A stretch of DNA of 13,355 nucleotides from JAKLDO01 sp035354435 (GCA_035354435.1 DAOQAY010000075.1:1-13355), one strand, 5' to 3'; positions 1-7,103 are shown, counted from the stretch's first letter. Translations and numbers: made by a program. Notes: a model not told the origin generated them from the sequence alone.

Positions 1-1
1 A

Positions 2-97
2 AGTGTCTATCCTGCCGCTTTTCCAGGCAAAATTGAAATTTATACAGAATATGAACTTGAAACAACATTGATTTTTTACAGTAAGGAATATTTATGA
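2..97 (+). CDS. C-terminal end of an unknown upstream protein (partial)
   Basis: An open frame enters from the left edge and runs 31 codons to a TGA at 95-97; the last residues are YSKEYL. The stop overlaps the ATG of the next gene in an ATGA, the same junction type seen twice in the ileS-lspA-lgt operon, which is why I take it as the end of a real gene. The fragment has Glu/Tyr/Thr-rich alternating residues that could form beta strands, but it is too short to recognise. It probably heads or belongs to the operon that includes priA. Its start and product lie outside the window. Confidence 0.6.
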   Translation, partial: SVYPAAFPGKIEIYTEYELETTLIFYSKEYL

Positions 98-582
98 GAA
101 TTATTATTATTATATCGGCAATATTTGTATTTTCGAGCTGTCAATGGAATAAAACTGAAGAGGAAAAATTAAAAAAAAGACAGATAGTCTGCGTTTTTTC
201 CGATGCTGATTCCTGCCGTGAAATCAAGTGTAAAGCCGCAATAAAGACAGATAGTGAAAAACTCCACAAATCAATAAAAGCTATTCTGATGGAAATGAGC
301 TATTTAAACATAAAAGGAGGTTTTGTAACTTGGCGTTTCCCCTGGCCTTTTGACAATATTTCTGAAAAGGCGGAAACAGAAGAGACCGCTGACACGATTT
401 ATTTCAAAGGGGAGAAAAAATTAAAAACTCTTTCTTTTAAAAGTTCAGATTTTACCGTATACGGAAGCATCCTTGAAATAAATGCGGTGGTTTGCAGCAA
501 TATTCCTGAATTTATTGAAGAAAATATTCTTTTCAACGGATTGAAAGACATCTATAAGGAAATCAGGGACGAACTTGAATAA
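94..582 (+). CDS. Small predicted lipoprotein of unknown function (162 aa)
   Basis: Not a family I recognise. The N-terminus is a short signal peptide (MRIIIII, hydrophobic to residue 15) ending in FSSC, an acceptable lipobox, so Cys16 would be lipidated and the rest anchored in the envelope. The mature part opens with a Lys/Glu-rich linker (residues 18-29), then an alpha/beta-looking domain with four further cysteines (near 33, 41, 46 and 132) and an acidic helical tail. The start is supported by AAGGA at 83-87, six bases before the ATG. It overlaps the preceding stop by 4 bases and the TTG start of priA by 8, so it is translationally coupled in that operon. Localisation is well supported; no role can be given. 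Confidence 0.75.
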   Translation: MRIIIIISAIFVFSSCQWNKTEEEKLKKRQIVCVFSDADSCREIKCKAAIKTDSEKLHKSIKAILMEMSYLNIKGGFVTWRFPWPFDNISEKAETEETADTIYFKGEKKLKTLSFKSSDFTVYGSILEINAVVCSNIPEFIEENILFNGLKDIYKEIRDELE

Positions 583-2584
583 GAAATTTGCCTCTGTTTT
601 AATCCCTAGACCGGACATTTCCCTTCTTTTCTATTCAATACCTGAAAATACCGTTTATGAAAAAGGTGATATTGTGGAAATTGAACTCAGGAACACAAAG
701 ATCTGGGGAATAATAAACTCTTTTACAACTTCTATTCCTGAAGACATCAATGAAAATTCAATCAAGCCGGTACTCGGAAAAATAATAACTTCGCCGATTT
801 ATAAGGATGCTGCTGAAACAAAATTTCTTGAGTGGCTTTCTGATTACTATATATATCCTTTTCCAAAACTCATAAAACAGCTTTTCACACCATTGATAAA
901 ATCAGACAATACTCTGATAGGTAACTCGAATAAGAACACACATCTTTCTGTTTTGCAGGCACATCAGAATAAGAATTATGATATGAAACTTAATGAATAT
1001 CAGAATTCTGTAGTAAGATCAGTTCTCGGTAAATGGGAAACAGGCGATATAAGACCGACTTTAATCTACGGACTGACCGGAAGTGGAAAAAGCGAAATAT
1101 TCTCAGCACTTTCAAAAGAAATTCTGAAAAGTGGAAAGCAGGTTCTATATCTTGTACCGGAAATAGGGCTTACTACAGGTGCATTGAACCGGCTTATTGA
1201 CAGAATTGGTGTTCCGGGGGTTGTCATCCACAGTTTTATGACAAAAAAGAAACGGTTTTCATCAATGTACTGTGCAATGACAAGAAATGCTAACCTCATC
1301 GTAGGAACAAGATCATCCATTCTTTATCCGTTTTTTGATATAGGACTGATCGTTGTCGACGAAGAACATGATACAAGTTTTAAAAATCTTGAACCGCCTT
1401 ACTATAATGCAAGAGATGCTGCTGTAATGAAAGGATCGATACTTAAAATCCCTGTTCTGCTTGGCAGCGCTACACCTTCAACGGATTCCTGGTACAACTG
1501 CATTAATGGAAAATATAATCTCGAAGTTCTTGAAACTAGAGCCAATCTGCGTCCTCTTCCTGAAATTAAAAGCTTTAACTTCAAAGGTGAAATGTATCTG
1601 CCGTCAGAACTTATTGAAATTGTTTCAGAATCAATTAAAAATAAGGAACAGTCTCTGTTTTTCCTTAACAGAAGAGGCTACGCTACATTTGCAGTATGTA
1701 AAGACTGCAAAGAAACAATAATGTGTCCGAATTGTCATGTGGCATTGGTGTTTCACAAAAAACTTAAAAAGATTATCTGCCACCACTGCAATTACAGCAA
1801 TGCGGATTTTTTGTGCCGGAAATGCGGAAGCGGCATGCTTGAATTTGAAGGAATGGGTATTGAAAAGCTTGTTGAAGCTCTTTCGAATTATTTTCCGGAT
1901 GCTGACATTGTTTCTTTTGATAAAGATAATTTAAGTAATATTGCCATTCTCGATAAAACTGTAAAAAATATTACGAGTAACCATCATGACATAATCGCAG
2001 GAACTGTAATGATATCAAAGGGTCACAATTTCCCTGGACTTAAGAATGTTATTATCAAATATGCAGATTATCTTTTAAGTTTCAAAGATTTCAGAGCAGC
2101 AGAAAAATGTTTTCAGATAATAACTCAGGTAGCCGGAAGAGCCGGAAGATTTGAAGTCGATGGAAATGTCTGGGCTGAAGCAATCTATCCCGATCACTAT
2201 ATATGGAAATATCTTAAAAATAATAACTACAGAGGTTTCATAAAAGAGGAATTGGAGTGGAGAGAAAGGCTTTCGCTTCCACCATTTACAAAAATAACTG
2301 TCATCAAAATATCAGGGAAAGATGATAAAAAAGTAAATTCTGCATCTGATTCCATTTTTGATTACCTGTCAAATGCTTCAAGATCCAAGGAATATAAAGA
2401 TCTTGCGATATTTCCACCTGTAGAGCCGCCTCTTTCAAAACTGAACAGTAAGTTCAGAAAGAATATTACCGTCATATCTCCGAAAAGCTTTTCAAGATCA
2501 AAATTACTGAATAAATTACTCAACAACTGCCCTGAATTTTCAGGAATAGTTGTCACATATGATATAGACTCGGTTAATGAATAA
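575..2584 (+). CDS. priA: Primosomal protein N' (replication restart helicase PriA)
   Basis: PriA is the 3'-5' superfamily-2 helicase that recognises stalled forks and D-loops and reloads DnaB. The 669 residues show the family order: an N-terminal 3'-DNA-binding domain (about 5-105), Walker A GLTGSGKS (166-173), the DEEH variant of the DEAH box (262-265), GSAT (about 297-300), an eight-cysteine zinc-binding insertion (Cys 375, 378, 384, 387, 402, 405, 414, 417; two zinc sites expected), then GTVMISKGHNFPG and QVAGRAGR (518-525), the last helicase motifs. Length is slightly below the E. coli protein (732 aa). The start is TTG at 575-577, preceded by AGGGA at 565-569; no ATG fits better, and the gene overlaps the lipoprotein gene by 8 bases. 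Its TAA shares one base with the next ATG (TAATG). Identification is firm. Confidence 0.97.
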   Translation: MNKKFASVLIPRPDISLLFYSIPENTVYEKGDIVEIELRNTKIWGIINSFTTSIPEDINENSIKPVLGKIITSPIYKDAAETKFLEWLSDYYIYPFPKLIKQLFTPLIKSDNTLIGNSNKNTHLSVLQAHQNKNYDMKLNEYQNSVVRSVLGKWETGDIRPTLIYGLTGSGKSEIFSALSKEILKSGKQVLYLVPEIGLTTGALNRLIDRIGVPGVVIHSFMTKKKRFSSMYCAMTRNANLIVGTRSSILYPFFDIGLIVVDEEHDTSFKNLEPPYYNARDAAVMKGSILKIPVLLGSATPSTDSWYNCINGKYNLEVLETRANLRPLPEIKSFNFKGEMYLPSELIEIVSESIKNKEQSLFFLNRRGYATFAVCKDCKETIMCPNCHVALVFHKKLKKIICHHCNYSNADFLCRKCGSGMLEFEGMGIEKLVEALSNYFPDADIVSFDKDNLSNIAILDKTVKNITSNHHDIIAGTVMISKGHNFPGLKNVIIKYADYLLSFKDFRAAEKCFQIITQVAGRAGRFEVDGNVWAEAIYPDHYIWKYLKNNNYRGFIKEELEWRERLSLPPFTKITVIKISGKDDKKVNSASDSIFDYLSNASRSKEYKDLAIFPPVEPPLSKLNSKFRKNITVISPKSFSRSKLLNKLLNNCPEFSGIVVTYDIDSVNE

Positions 2585-3660
2585 TGTTTATTAATTATCC
2601 TGATTTTTTAAAAACCCTGCCTTTCAATTTCAGAGCGGCAAAAAAATTTAAAACATACAACAAAAAGCTTTGCATAGTTTCTTTAGGAAAATCAGCATCT
2701 TTTATGTACGACAGGTTTATCTGCGAACATCCCTGTTTTAAAGAAATTCCTGCGATCATTATTCTTCCATTCAATTCTGCAGTTACCGGATATGGAACCA
2801 ATGTTGAAACTGTTTTTTCAACCCATCCTGAAATAACTGAATCAAGTTTTGCGGCTTTTGAAAAACTCAACGAATTTATTTTTAAATTTCTGCCAGACAA
2901 CATCATTGTGCTTATCAGCGGAGGAAGCTCGGCTCTGATAGAAAAGAGTGAAAATCATGAGCAAATGAAAGCACTTAATTCAAAATTAGTCAGATCAGGT
3001 CTTCCAATAACTGCAATTAACGAACAAAGGATCGGGCTTTCTCAAATAAAAGGAGGAAAACTTGCAGAAATTTTCCCTGACATTTTCTGGAGTGTTTTTG
3101 TAATGAGTGATATCCCTTTCAAGAACGGAGAATTCCTTGTAGGAAGCATGCCATTTTTCAGGAAAGATCTTAAAAACACTGAGCTATTTAAAATTGCCGA
3201 CTCAGACACACTTCACGATGAAATAATAAAAATCATTGGAAAAGAACCTGCTCTTTCTTTTCGCAAATTCACAGGTTCAGTCAAAGAACTGTCTGACATT
3301 ATTATCGAAAACATCCACCATGACGGGAAAGATATACTTATTACAGGTGAACCGGTTTTGAAAGTTGATTTAAGCGATCCGGGAACCGGAGGCCGAATGA
3401 CACATCTCGCATTGACAGTTCTTCCGCACCTTGACAATAATTGCAGTTTTTATGCTCTTTCATCTGACGGGATTGACGGAAAATCTCCGTTTGCCGGGGC
3501 CGCAATTGAAAATTTTTACAGCAGACCCGACCTTGATAAGATAAATAAAGTGCTTGCCGCATTTGACTCAGGCAGATTTCTTTCAAATCTTGGAATGACC
3601 GTAGAAACAGGTTATACAGGGATAAATTTGAACGATTTTGTCTTTTTCACAAGATCATGA
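2584..3660 (+). CDS. Glycerate 2-kinase-like protein (DUF4147/MOFRL family), short form
   Basis: The family phosphorylates D-glycerate to 2-phosphoglycerate in the cytoplasm, feeding glycolysis from serine, glyoxylate or tartrate breakdown. Family landmarks: LGKSASFMYDRF near the N-terminus; LISGGSSALIEKS (about 110-122), matching the usual ISGGGSALL; NEQRIGLSQIKGGKLAEIF (about 144-162); and a C-terminal MOFRL domain with SSDGIDGKSPFAGAA (about 293-307) and TGYTGINLNDF near the end. It has 358 residues where typical members have 400-450. The segment after MSDIP reads EFLVGSMPFF where most have an SGP(T) motif, and the usual GGRNQE appears as GGRMTH. Start ATG overlaps the priA stop by one base, implying coupled translation. 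Family is clear; activity on glycerate is less certain because of these substitutions. Confidence 0.82.
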   Translation: MFINYPDFLKTLPFNFRAAKKFKTYNKKLCIVSLGKSASFMYDRFICEHPCFKEIPAIIILPFNSAVTGYGTNVETVFSTHPEITESSFAAFEKLNEFIFKFLPDNIIVLISGGSSALIEKSENHEQMKALNSKLVRSGLPITAINEQRIGLSQIKGGKLAEIFPDIFWSVFVMSDIPFKNGEFLVGSMPFFRKDLKNTELFKIADSDTLHDEIIKIIGKEPALSFRKFTGSVKELSDIIIENIHHDGKDILITGEPVLKVDLSDPGTGGRMTHLALTVLPHLDNNCSFYALSSDGIDGKSPFAGAAIENFYSRPDLDKINKVLAAFDSGRFLSNLGMTVETGYTGINLNDFVFFTRS

Positions 3661-4827
3661 GAAAACAAGAAGCTCCGGTTTAAGTATCAATATCACCCCA
3701 AGAACTATCATTAACGATCCACTTACCAGTTTAAGAATTTTTGCATGCTTTTCCTGAAATCTGTATTTTCCCATTGTAAGAACAAAAAGAATCACTATTG
3801 CAGCAAGAGGAATTACATAATAAGCATTATATAGCGCCATATATAAATATTTAGTGGAAATGTCGATCTTCTGTACAGAAAGAACTCTCGTATAAATAGC
3901 AGGAAGACCTATCGTACACCCAAGTTCGATAAGATTCACAAAAAAAGCAAGCGCCACTGTTCCAAGAAGAGAAATCAGAAAATTACTGTTATTTATAACT
4001 TTTCTCATCTTTTCATAAAGCTTGGGCTTTGCCTTTTCAGGTATCATTAAACTGACACCCTGCTTAAAAAAGAAAAACTCTTTGACATTTATCAGGCCCA
4101 TCAACAATGCAATGATTCCCAAAATTACAGTAATATATGCCGCTACACCCATAAAAGTGAACATGTTCAGCCATGCGGTCATGAAAAGAAAGTATACCAC
4201 CCCTGAAGATATAACAAAAACAGACCCTACCAGCACCAGTTTCTTTCTGCTCTTTGCATTAACAAGAAGTGTTAGAAGAAACATAAGAACCCACATTGCA
4301 CATGGATTGACACCATCAAGAAGACCTATGATAAATGTAAAACCCGGAAGACTTACAAGTTTTGCATCAATTTTTCCAAGCACCGGAACATCAATAATGT
4401 TTTCTTTGCACTCCTTGCATTCTGAGCTTGTACAACTTTCCTTGCTATGAGAAGAAGCATTCATATCTATCATTTCTCTGACAAGTCTATCGTGATGACC
4501 CTGCTGAAACCCGACAACAAATTTTCCTTTAAAAATAAAAGTTGGAACTCCGCCGCCCTGAATACCTAGATCACCTATCATCTTTTTAAAAAGCTCTCTG
4601 TTTTCAGGAACTTTCATAACCTCAAGTTCCTTGAATATGATTCCGGGATATTCACTTTTAAGCTTTTCAACAAAAGGATGGGCTTCCTTGCAATGAGGAC
4701 ATTTGTAGGAATAAAAGAAATAAAACACATCAGGTGCTACAACATTTCCACCAGAAGTATCATCATCCCCATATACAGCAAAAGAAACTGCAATAAAAAT
4801 TAACAGCAGTATTAAAAACTTTTTCAA
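3655..4827 (-). CDS. Exported thioredoxin domain fused to CcdA/DsbD-like membrane electron carrier
   Basis: Likely moves reducing equivalents from cytoplasmic thioredoxin across the inner membrane to an outward-facing thioredoxin domain. I choose the TTG at 4827: it follows GGAGG (4838-4834) with 6-base spacing and gives a clean signal peptide starting MKKFLILLL (390 aa); in-frame ATGs at 4842 and 4863 place that ribosome site inside or after the start. Counting from the TTG, a thioredoxin/glutaredoxin-like domain follows with active site CPHC (43-46) and GGVPTFIFKG (about 100-109, cis-Pro loop), then a Cys-rich linker (CTSSECKEC), then six predicted membrane segments. DGVNPCAMW in the first and ELGCTIGLP in the fourth hold the paired cysteines typical of CcdA/DsbD. 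Domain order is the reverse of DsbD, whose thioredoxin domain is C-terminal. It converges on the glycerate kinase gene with a 6-base overlap. Confidence 0.85.
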   Translation of the reverse strand: MKKFLILLLIFIAVSFAVYGDDDTSGGNVVAPDVFYFFYSYKCPHCKEAHPFVEKLKSEYPGIIFKELEVMKVPENRELFKKMIGDLGIQGGGVPTFIFKGKFVVGFQQGHHDRLVREMIDMNASSHSKESCTSSECKECKENIIDVPVLGKIDAKLVSLPGFTFIIGLLDGVNPCAMWVLMFLLTLLVNAKSRKKLVLVGSVFVISSGVVYFLFMTAWLNMFTFMGVAAYITVILGIIALLMGLINVKEFFFFKQGVSLMIPEKAKPKLYEKMRKVINNSNFLISLLGTVALAFFVNLIELGCTIGLPAIYTRVLSVQKIDISTKYLYMALYNAYYVIPLAAIVILFVLTMGKYRFQEKHAKILKLVSGSLMIVLGVILILKPELLVFS

Positions 4828-4878
4828 ATCCAGCCTCCACATTGTTAAAATCTTAACATACAAACATTTTCAAAAGCG

Positions 4879-4906
4879 ATTATATTCCCGCAATAATAAA
4901 ATCCAA
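4879..4906 (-). promoter_or_regulatory. Candidate sigma70-type promoter for the thioredoxin/CcdA gene
   Basis: Read on the minus strand there is a perfect TATAAT (-10, 4884-4879), 16 bases downstream of TTGGAT (-35, 4906-4901; TTG only matches). A start near 4872 would give a leader of about 45 bases to the TTG codon at 4827. It lies directly after the terminator of the preceding lipoprotein gene, where a new promoter would be expected. The -35 is weak and overlaps the terminator's T-tract. Confidence 0.45.
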
Positions 4907-4934
4907 AAAAAAACCGCCCTTTTTCAGGGCGGTT
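4905..4934 (-). terminator. Rho-independent terminator of the Cys-rich lipoprotein gene
   Basis: On the minus strand a perfect 9-bp GC-rich stem, AACCGCCCT / AGGGCGGTT (4934-4926 with 4920-4912), with a 5-base loop GAAAA, is followed by an uninterrupted run of T (down to 4905). It sits 27 bases after the stop of the 4961-5764 gene. On the plus strand only a short A run follows on one side, so the minus orientation is the functional one. This is the only clear intrinsic terminator I see in the window. Confidence 0.93.
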
Positions 4935-4960
4935 AAAAATATCAGAAACTTAAGAGTATA

Positions 4961-5764
4961 TTAGTAGCAGTATCCCTGAATACAAGGCATACCGGAACAA
5001 CATTCACTTACACCTGCAACACACTGCTGACCTGCAGGAATACACTGAGCTGCATTGATAAGAACGCCAGCTGAACAACCGCTTGTTGTTGTGCTTGCTT
5101 TACAAATAAATTCACCAGATGTACATTTAAAACATGCAGGTTTCGGGCTTGTTGATGCTTCATTAAGCTTTGGACAGTTGTCTGTTGTTGCTGAACAAAC
5201 AGCAGAAACACATTTTGAATCTGCGGCAATATAAATATCACCCTGCGCACAAAGTCCGCATTTCGAAGCATCAGCCGTTGTAAGACATTTTACTCCGGTA
5301 AGACCTGTTTCACCATAGCAGCATCCTGTCGGACATTTTGTTTCACTGCAAGCCTGAGAAGAGGCGTAGACATTTGTACATCTTGCAAGTTTTTTGTTGC
5401 ATTTCAGTCCGGCTCCCATTGCACAATCTGCATCAGTCGTACAACCTTTTGTACAATTTCCGCCTGTTGTACAGATCATGCACTTTCCACACTCAGTATC
5501 AACTGTACATGGGTTTCCCATATTGGTTGTATCACAACCGGTATCACCAGTGTTGCCAGTGTTGCCAGTATTGCCGGTATTACCAGTATCACCTGTGTTA
5601 CCAGTGTTACCAGTATCACCTGTATTGCCTGTATTGCCTGTATTACCATCATCAGGAACAACGGAATCTGTATCGTTGGCTGGAATCACCGGATCTTCCG
5701 TCCCACATGAAGTAATAACAAAAAGAGCTGAAAGGACAATCATCATAACAATGAATTTCTTCAT
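4961..5764 (-). CDS. Surface lipoprotein with NTG/DTG triplet repeat and cysteine-rich domain
   Basis: Signal peptide MKKFIVMMIV..., ending ITSC, gives a lipidated Cys20. An acidic spacer follows, then twelve consecutive NTG or DTG triplets (residues 41-76), probably an extended stalk. The remaining ~190 residues contain 30 cysteines in small spaced groups (CGKCMIC, CTTDADC, TGCCYG, SECCSGMPC), an even number suited to about 15 disulfides in a Dickkopf/EGF-like, disulfide-stabilised fold. No catalytic motif is visible. A likely role is a surface-exposed or adhesive protein, but that is inference. Start ATG is preceded by GGAGG with a 7-base spacer. It is monocistronic as seen: a terminator follows, and 46 bases upstream of its start the assembly gap begins, so its promoter is partly or wholly missing. 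The next gene on this strand is the thioredoxin/CcdA fusion. Confidence 0.88.
   Translation of the reverse strand: MKKFIVMMIVLSALFVITSCGTEDPVIPANDTDSVVPDDGNTGNTGNTGDTGNTGNTGDTGNTGNTGNTGNTGDTGCDTTNMGNPCTVDTECGKCMICTTGGNCTKGCTTDADCAMGAGLKCNKKLARCTNVYASSQACSETKCPTGCCYGETGLTGVKCLTTADASKCGLCAQGDIYIAADSKCVSAVCSATTDNCPKLNEASTSPKPACFKCTSGEFICKASTTTSGCSAGVLINAAQCIPAGQQCVAGVSECCSGMPCIQGYCY
5537..5644 (-). repeat. In-frame 9-bp tandem repeat encoding 12 NTG/DTG triplets
   Basis: Twelve tandem 9-base units, each coding Asn-Thr-Gly or Asp-Thr-Gly, with the order N N N D N N D N N N N D. Units differ at synonymous positions (Thr and Gly codons vary between copies), so the array is partly diverged at DNA level while constrained at protein level. 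Copy number could vary by slippage or misassembly without breaking the frame. Confidence 0.93.
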
Positions 5765-5810
5765 TTTAAAGCCTCCAAAACTATAAAAATTAAAGTGTCA
5801 AACCACCAAA

Positions 5811-5820
5811 NNNNNNNNNN
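5811..5820. other. Assembly gap (10 N)
   Basis: Ten consecutive N, a placeholder of unknown true length. It separates the upstream region of the Cys-rich lipoprotein gene (start 5764) from the 3' side of the aminotransferase gene (stop at 5913). Adjacency across it should not be used as evidence of linkage. The 92 bases from 5821 to 5912 are AT-rich; I see no gene and no convincing terminator hairpin in them. Confidence 0.99.
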
Positions 5821-5912
5821 ATTCTATTTTCAACAAAAATCTTCAGAAACATTTCAAAATTAAATGAACATATTCAATCATGTGACGATAATAAGATTTG
5901 AAAAGTTGTTTT

Positions 5913-7007
5913 TTATTCAAAAAAATTATTTATTTTTTCCGAAACTTCCGAGACATCCTTTTTCCTGAGGTGTTCCCCTATCGGAATCGAAAGAAGCATT
6001 TTAGAATCTTTCAGCGATTGATAATTCTTGGCATAACAGCATTCATCAATAAATGCAGGCTGTTGCGGCAAAGAAACCGGATAATGGATTCCACATTCTA
6101 TTCCTTCCGACTCAAGATATTTTTTAAGTTTATCTCTTTTTTCAGTCTTTATAACAAATAAATGCCATGAATGTCTTACATTATGTCTGACCCTAGGAAG
6201 AATAATTCCACAGTCTTCTTTTATCAACTTCAAGTAAATTGATGCCACTTCATTTCTTGCATCGATCCAATTTTCAAGATATTTAAGTTTTACATTCAAA
6301 ACGGTCGCCTGAATTGTATCCATCCTTGAATTTATTCCCGCGAACTGATGAATATACTTATCGCTCCGTCCGTGGTCACAATATTTTCTGACTTTTTCTG
6401 CTATTTTATCATTATTTAAAACCACCGCACCTGCATCACCGGCAGCACCGAGTACCTTTCCGGGATAAAAACTGAACACAGCGCCGTCTGCAAGAGAACC
6501 TGCCTTTTGTCCATTTAACATCGCTCCATGAGCCTGAGCCGCATCTTCAATCAGCACTATTCCCCGTTTTTGCGTTATCTTTCTGAGCTCATCGATTCTT
6601 GCAGGCTGACCGTACAGATGTACTGCAATTACGGCGGAAACACTGTCGTCGATCAAAGATTCAACACTTTCTGGCGAAACAGTGTAATCATCTGAAATAT
6701 CAGCAAATTTCACTTTCAGACCGATAGAAACAACAGCTTCGGCAGTTGCTATGAAAGTATTTGCAGGAACAATTACTGTACTGTTCTTCGGAAGATCGAA
6801 TGCTTTCAGCAGAGCACTTAGACCGTCTGTACCGTTTCCACATGTAATGCAATGAGATGCTTCACAGTATTTTGCAAAAGAGTGTTCAAACTTTCCGACT
6901 TCCGCACCTTTTATAAAAGAGCCGTCTTCAAAAACTCTCAGGACAGCCGCATCTATCTCATTTTTGAGCAGTCCATACTGTCGCTTAAGATCAAGAAACT
7001 TTATCAT
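5913..7007 (-). CDS. DegT/DnrJ/EryC1/StrS-family PLP-dependent sugar aminotransferase
   Basis: The family transfers an amino group, usually from glutamate, to a nucleotide-linked keto-sugar, making amino sugars for O-antigen, capsule or glycan modification. Visible signatures over 364 residues: GNGTDGLSALL (58-67, phosphate-binding), PANTFIATAEAV (81-92), EDAAQAHGA (154-162; Asp155 contacts the pyridine nitrogen), and SFYPGKVLGAAGDAG (179-193) with Lys184 as the PLP Schiff-base lysine. NSRMDTIQATVL and the late HYPVSLPQQPAF complete the pattern. The length is normal for the family. The ATG at 7007 is preceded by a strong AGGAGGGGAGA. The SFYPGK form resembles dTDP-3-amino-sugar transaminases of the FdtB/QdtB type, but the exact substrate cannot be read from sequence. 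No other sugar-pathway gene is seen nearby; the downstream side ends at the assembly gap. Confidence 0.95.
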   Translation of the reverse strand: MIKFLDLKRQYGLLKNEIDAAVLRVFEDGSFIKGAEVGKFEHSFAKYCEASHCITCGNGTDGLSALLKAFDLPKNSTVIVPANTFIATAEAVVSIGLKVKFADISDDYTVSPESVESLIDDSVSAVIAVHLYGQPARIDELRKITQKRGIVLIEDAAQAHGAMLNGQKAGSLADGAVFSFYPGKVLGAAGDAGAVVLNNDKIAEKVRKYCDHGRSDKYIHQFAGINSRMDTIQATVLNVKLKYLENWIDARNEVASIYLKLIKEDCGIILPRVRHNVRHSWHLFVIKTEKRDKLKKYLESEGIECGIHYPVSLPQQPAFIDECCYAKNYQSLKDSKMLLSIPIGEHLRKKDVSEVSEKINNFFE

Positions 7008-7033
7008 TCTCCCCTCCTGAAATGACCGTTATT

Positions 7034-7061
7034 ATTGTAGATGCAATGATATTTAAGTCAA
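7034..7061 (-). promoter_or_regulatory. Predicted sigma70-type promoter of the aminotransferase gene
   Basis: Minus-strand TTGACT (-35, 7061-7056, 5/6 match), 16-base spacer, TACAAT (-10, 7039-7034, 5/6 match). Transcription from about 7027 would give a ~20-base leader that contains the ribosome-binding site. The -35 box lies in the centre of the inverted repeat 7045-7072. Confidence 0.7.
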
Positions 7062-7072
7062 AAAATATCATT
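7045..7072. promoter_or_regulatory. Perfect 10-bp inverted repeat, candidate operator between divergent genes
   Basis: AATGATATTT (7045-7054) and AAATATCATT (7063-7072) are exact reverse complements separated by 8 bases. The spacer contains the -35 of the minus-strand promoter, and the right arm ends two bases before the -35 (TTGACA, 7075) of the plus-strand promoter. A dimeric regulator bound here could act on both genes. A transcript hairpin is less likely, because both predicted start sites lie outside the repeat. No regulator gene is in the window. Confidence 0.6.
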
Positions 7073-7074
7073 TC

Positions 7075-7103
7075 TTGACATAAAATTAATTTAATGCTAG
7101 TTT
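7075..7103 (+). promoter_or_regulatory. Predicted extended -10 promoter of the lamin-tail operon
   Basis: Consensus TTGACA (7075-7080), 17-base spacer, then TAGTTT (7098-7103), which keeps the three most conserved -10 positions (TA...T) and is preceded by an extended -10 TGn (TGC, 7095-7097). Start of transcription would be near 7110, 28 bases before the first ATG of the operon. Confidence 0.6.

Noticed and set aside
3640..3680. Possible bidirectional terminator between the convergent genes
   Set aside because: The genes overlap by 6 bases and no GC-rich stem with a T run is present.
4022..4450. 142-codon plus-strand open frame inside the thioredoxin/CcdA gene
   Set aside because: No ribosome site and no recognisable domain; the opposite strand encodes well-supported membrane helices with conserved Cys motifs.
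5537..5644. Short regular repeat considered as a CRISPR array
   Set aside because: Units are 9 bp with no unique spacers and lie in frame in a lipoprotein gene.
5394..5786. Plus-strand open frame with repeated PVLPVSP segments
   Set aside because: It is the antisense reading of the NTG/DTG triplet repeat; the repeat keeps other frames open. The minus-strand gene has a signal peptide, ribosome site and terminator.
5796..5801. TTGACA on the minus strand upstream of the Cys-rich lipoprotein gene
   Set aside because: No -10 box lies at 16-18 bases; the nearby TATAGT is only 10 bases away and would start transcription at the ribosome site. The real promoter may lie in the gap.
5821..5912. Possible small gene or terminator after the aminotransferase
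   Set aside because: AT-rich with several stops in all frames and only weak, short complementarities; nothing I can support.
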